Of a stretch of 64,000 nucleotides of DNA, positions 63,834 through 64,000 are shown one piece after another. This DNA comes from Lachnospiraceae bacterium. Its GTDB lineage: Bacteria > Bacillota > Clostridia > Lachnospirales > Lachnospiraceae. A program made the translations under genes and the position numbers. The DNA lies in NCBI GenBank assembly GCA_015057425.1, contig SVEL01000008.1:45668-109667 (forward strand). Reading direction: 5' to 3'. The notes under the pieces were generated by a model. It was not told where the DNA came from, did no database searches, and saw nothing but the letters and a program-made list of their open reading frames with translations. How positions within the stretch are numbered: position 1 is the stretch's first letter; each line of letters starts with the position of its first letter.

Positions 63834-64000
63834 CAAAACATTAACTTATGTTAAATAAAGGATAGGAAATGTATTGACCGAGCTCTTTTGAGCGAGGGCT
63901 GCTTCTTGTCCGAAGGGCAAGAAGATGTGGATGATATAAATCTGAATTTACCTACTCATGATGAAGTAGTGCGAGATTAGTAGGTAAAAAATGGACATAT
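63834..64000 (+). other. Hairpin-rich intergenic DNA at the right edge
   Basis: Three inverted repeats follow one another: CTCTTTTGAG near 63883, CTTCTTGTCC with GGGCAAGAAG at 63902-63924, and TTTACCTACT with AGTAGGTAAA at 63947-63988. None has a clear T-run. An ATG at 63991 could begin the next gene, but its ribosome site is poor. Confidence 0.5.

Noticed and set aside
63834..64000. Insertion-sequence end at the right edge
   Set aside because: Inverted repeats are present, but no transposase or target duplication can be seen within the window.

Overview
The window is low-GC, gene-dense DNA from the Firmicutes, most probably a Lachnospiraceae-type member of the Clostridia. The evidence is AT-rich sequence with strong AAAGGAGG ribosome sites, T-box leaders before thrS and serS, an L20-type leader before infC-rpmI-rplT, a bacterial class A RNase P RNA, and a type II fatty-acid cluster of clostridial composition (fabK, FabT-type MarR regulator, fused accD-accA). 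Species cannot be read from the sequence alone. No rRNA, CRISPR array, transposase or prophage was seen.

Layout. 1-3.7 kb: the 3' end of guaB, a membrane acyltransferase, and an ECF sigma/anti-sigma pair. 3.7-9.5 kb: a divergent locus of a response regulator with a Spo0A-type C-terminal domain facing an operon of three exported or anchored unknown proteins, two ABC-2 permeases and an ATPase. 9.5-13.4 kb: lacZ with an upstream palindrome, then two small paralogous minus-strand genes lying between inverted copies of the lacZ terminator sequence. 13.5-15.9 kb: T-box-controlled thrS. 16-22.6 kb: a minus-strand GntR (YtrA-type)/ABC operon with three tandem paralogous permeases. 22.8-25.2 kb: a double DUF1540 protein, a phosphodiester-glycosidase-like exported protein and an Lgt-like membrane protein. 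25.2-26.6 kb: infC-rpmI-rplT behind a 36-bp tandem repeat and an L20 leader. 26.6-28.1 kb: a repeat-rich gap and a PD-(D/E)XK-like gene with no ordinary start codon. 28.4-32.2 kb: an XRE/TPR regulator, T-box serS and an alpha/beta hydrolase. 32.3-32.6 kb: two tRNA-Leu genes. 32.7-36.2 kb: a MacB-type ABC operon whose first permease is frameshifted at an A8 run. 36.2-37.6 kb: a GH43 arabinanase-like enzyme.

37.8-47.8 kb is a complete fatty-acid synthesis operon: fabT-fabH-acpP-fabK-fabD-fabG-fabF-accB-fabZ-accC-accDA. FabT-type boxes sit at the operon promoter and directly before acpP, so the regulator probably controls itself and a second entry point. 47.9-55 kb is housekeeping: deoD, dgt, dnaG, rpoD, trmK and a TGS-domain nucleoside kinase. 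rnpB and a lipoprotein polysaccharide deacetylase follow, then pyrBI on the minus strand.

58.1-63.8 kb is a tad-like secretion/pilus operon (TadZ-like, CpaF ATPase, TadB/C membrane protein, and four small single-helix proteins including one of 54 residues). It continues toward the right edge. The best candidates for something undescribed are the Spo0A-like regulator/export locus with three ACCTACA repeats in front of an activator-type promoter, the CUG- or ACG-initiated nuclease-like gene, and the divergent tad-like operon.
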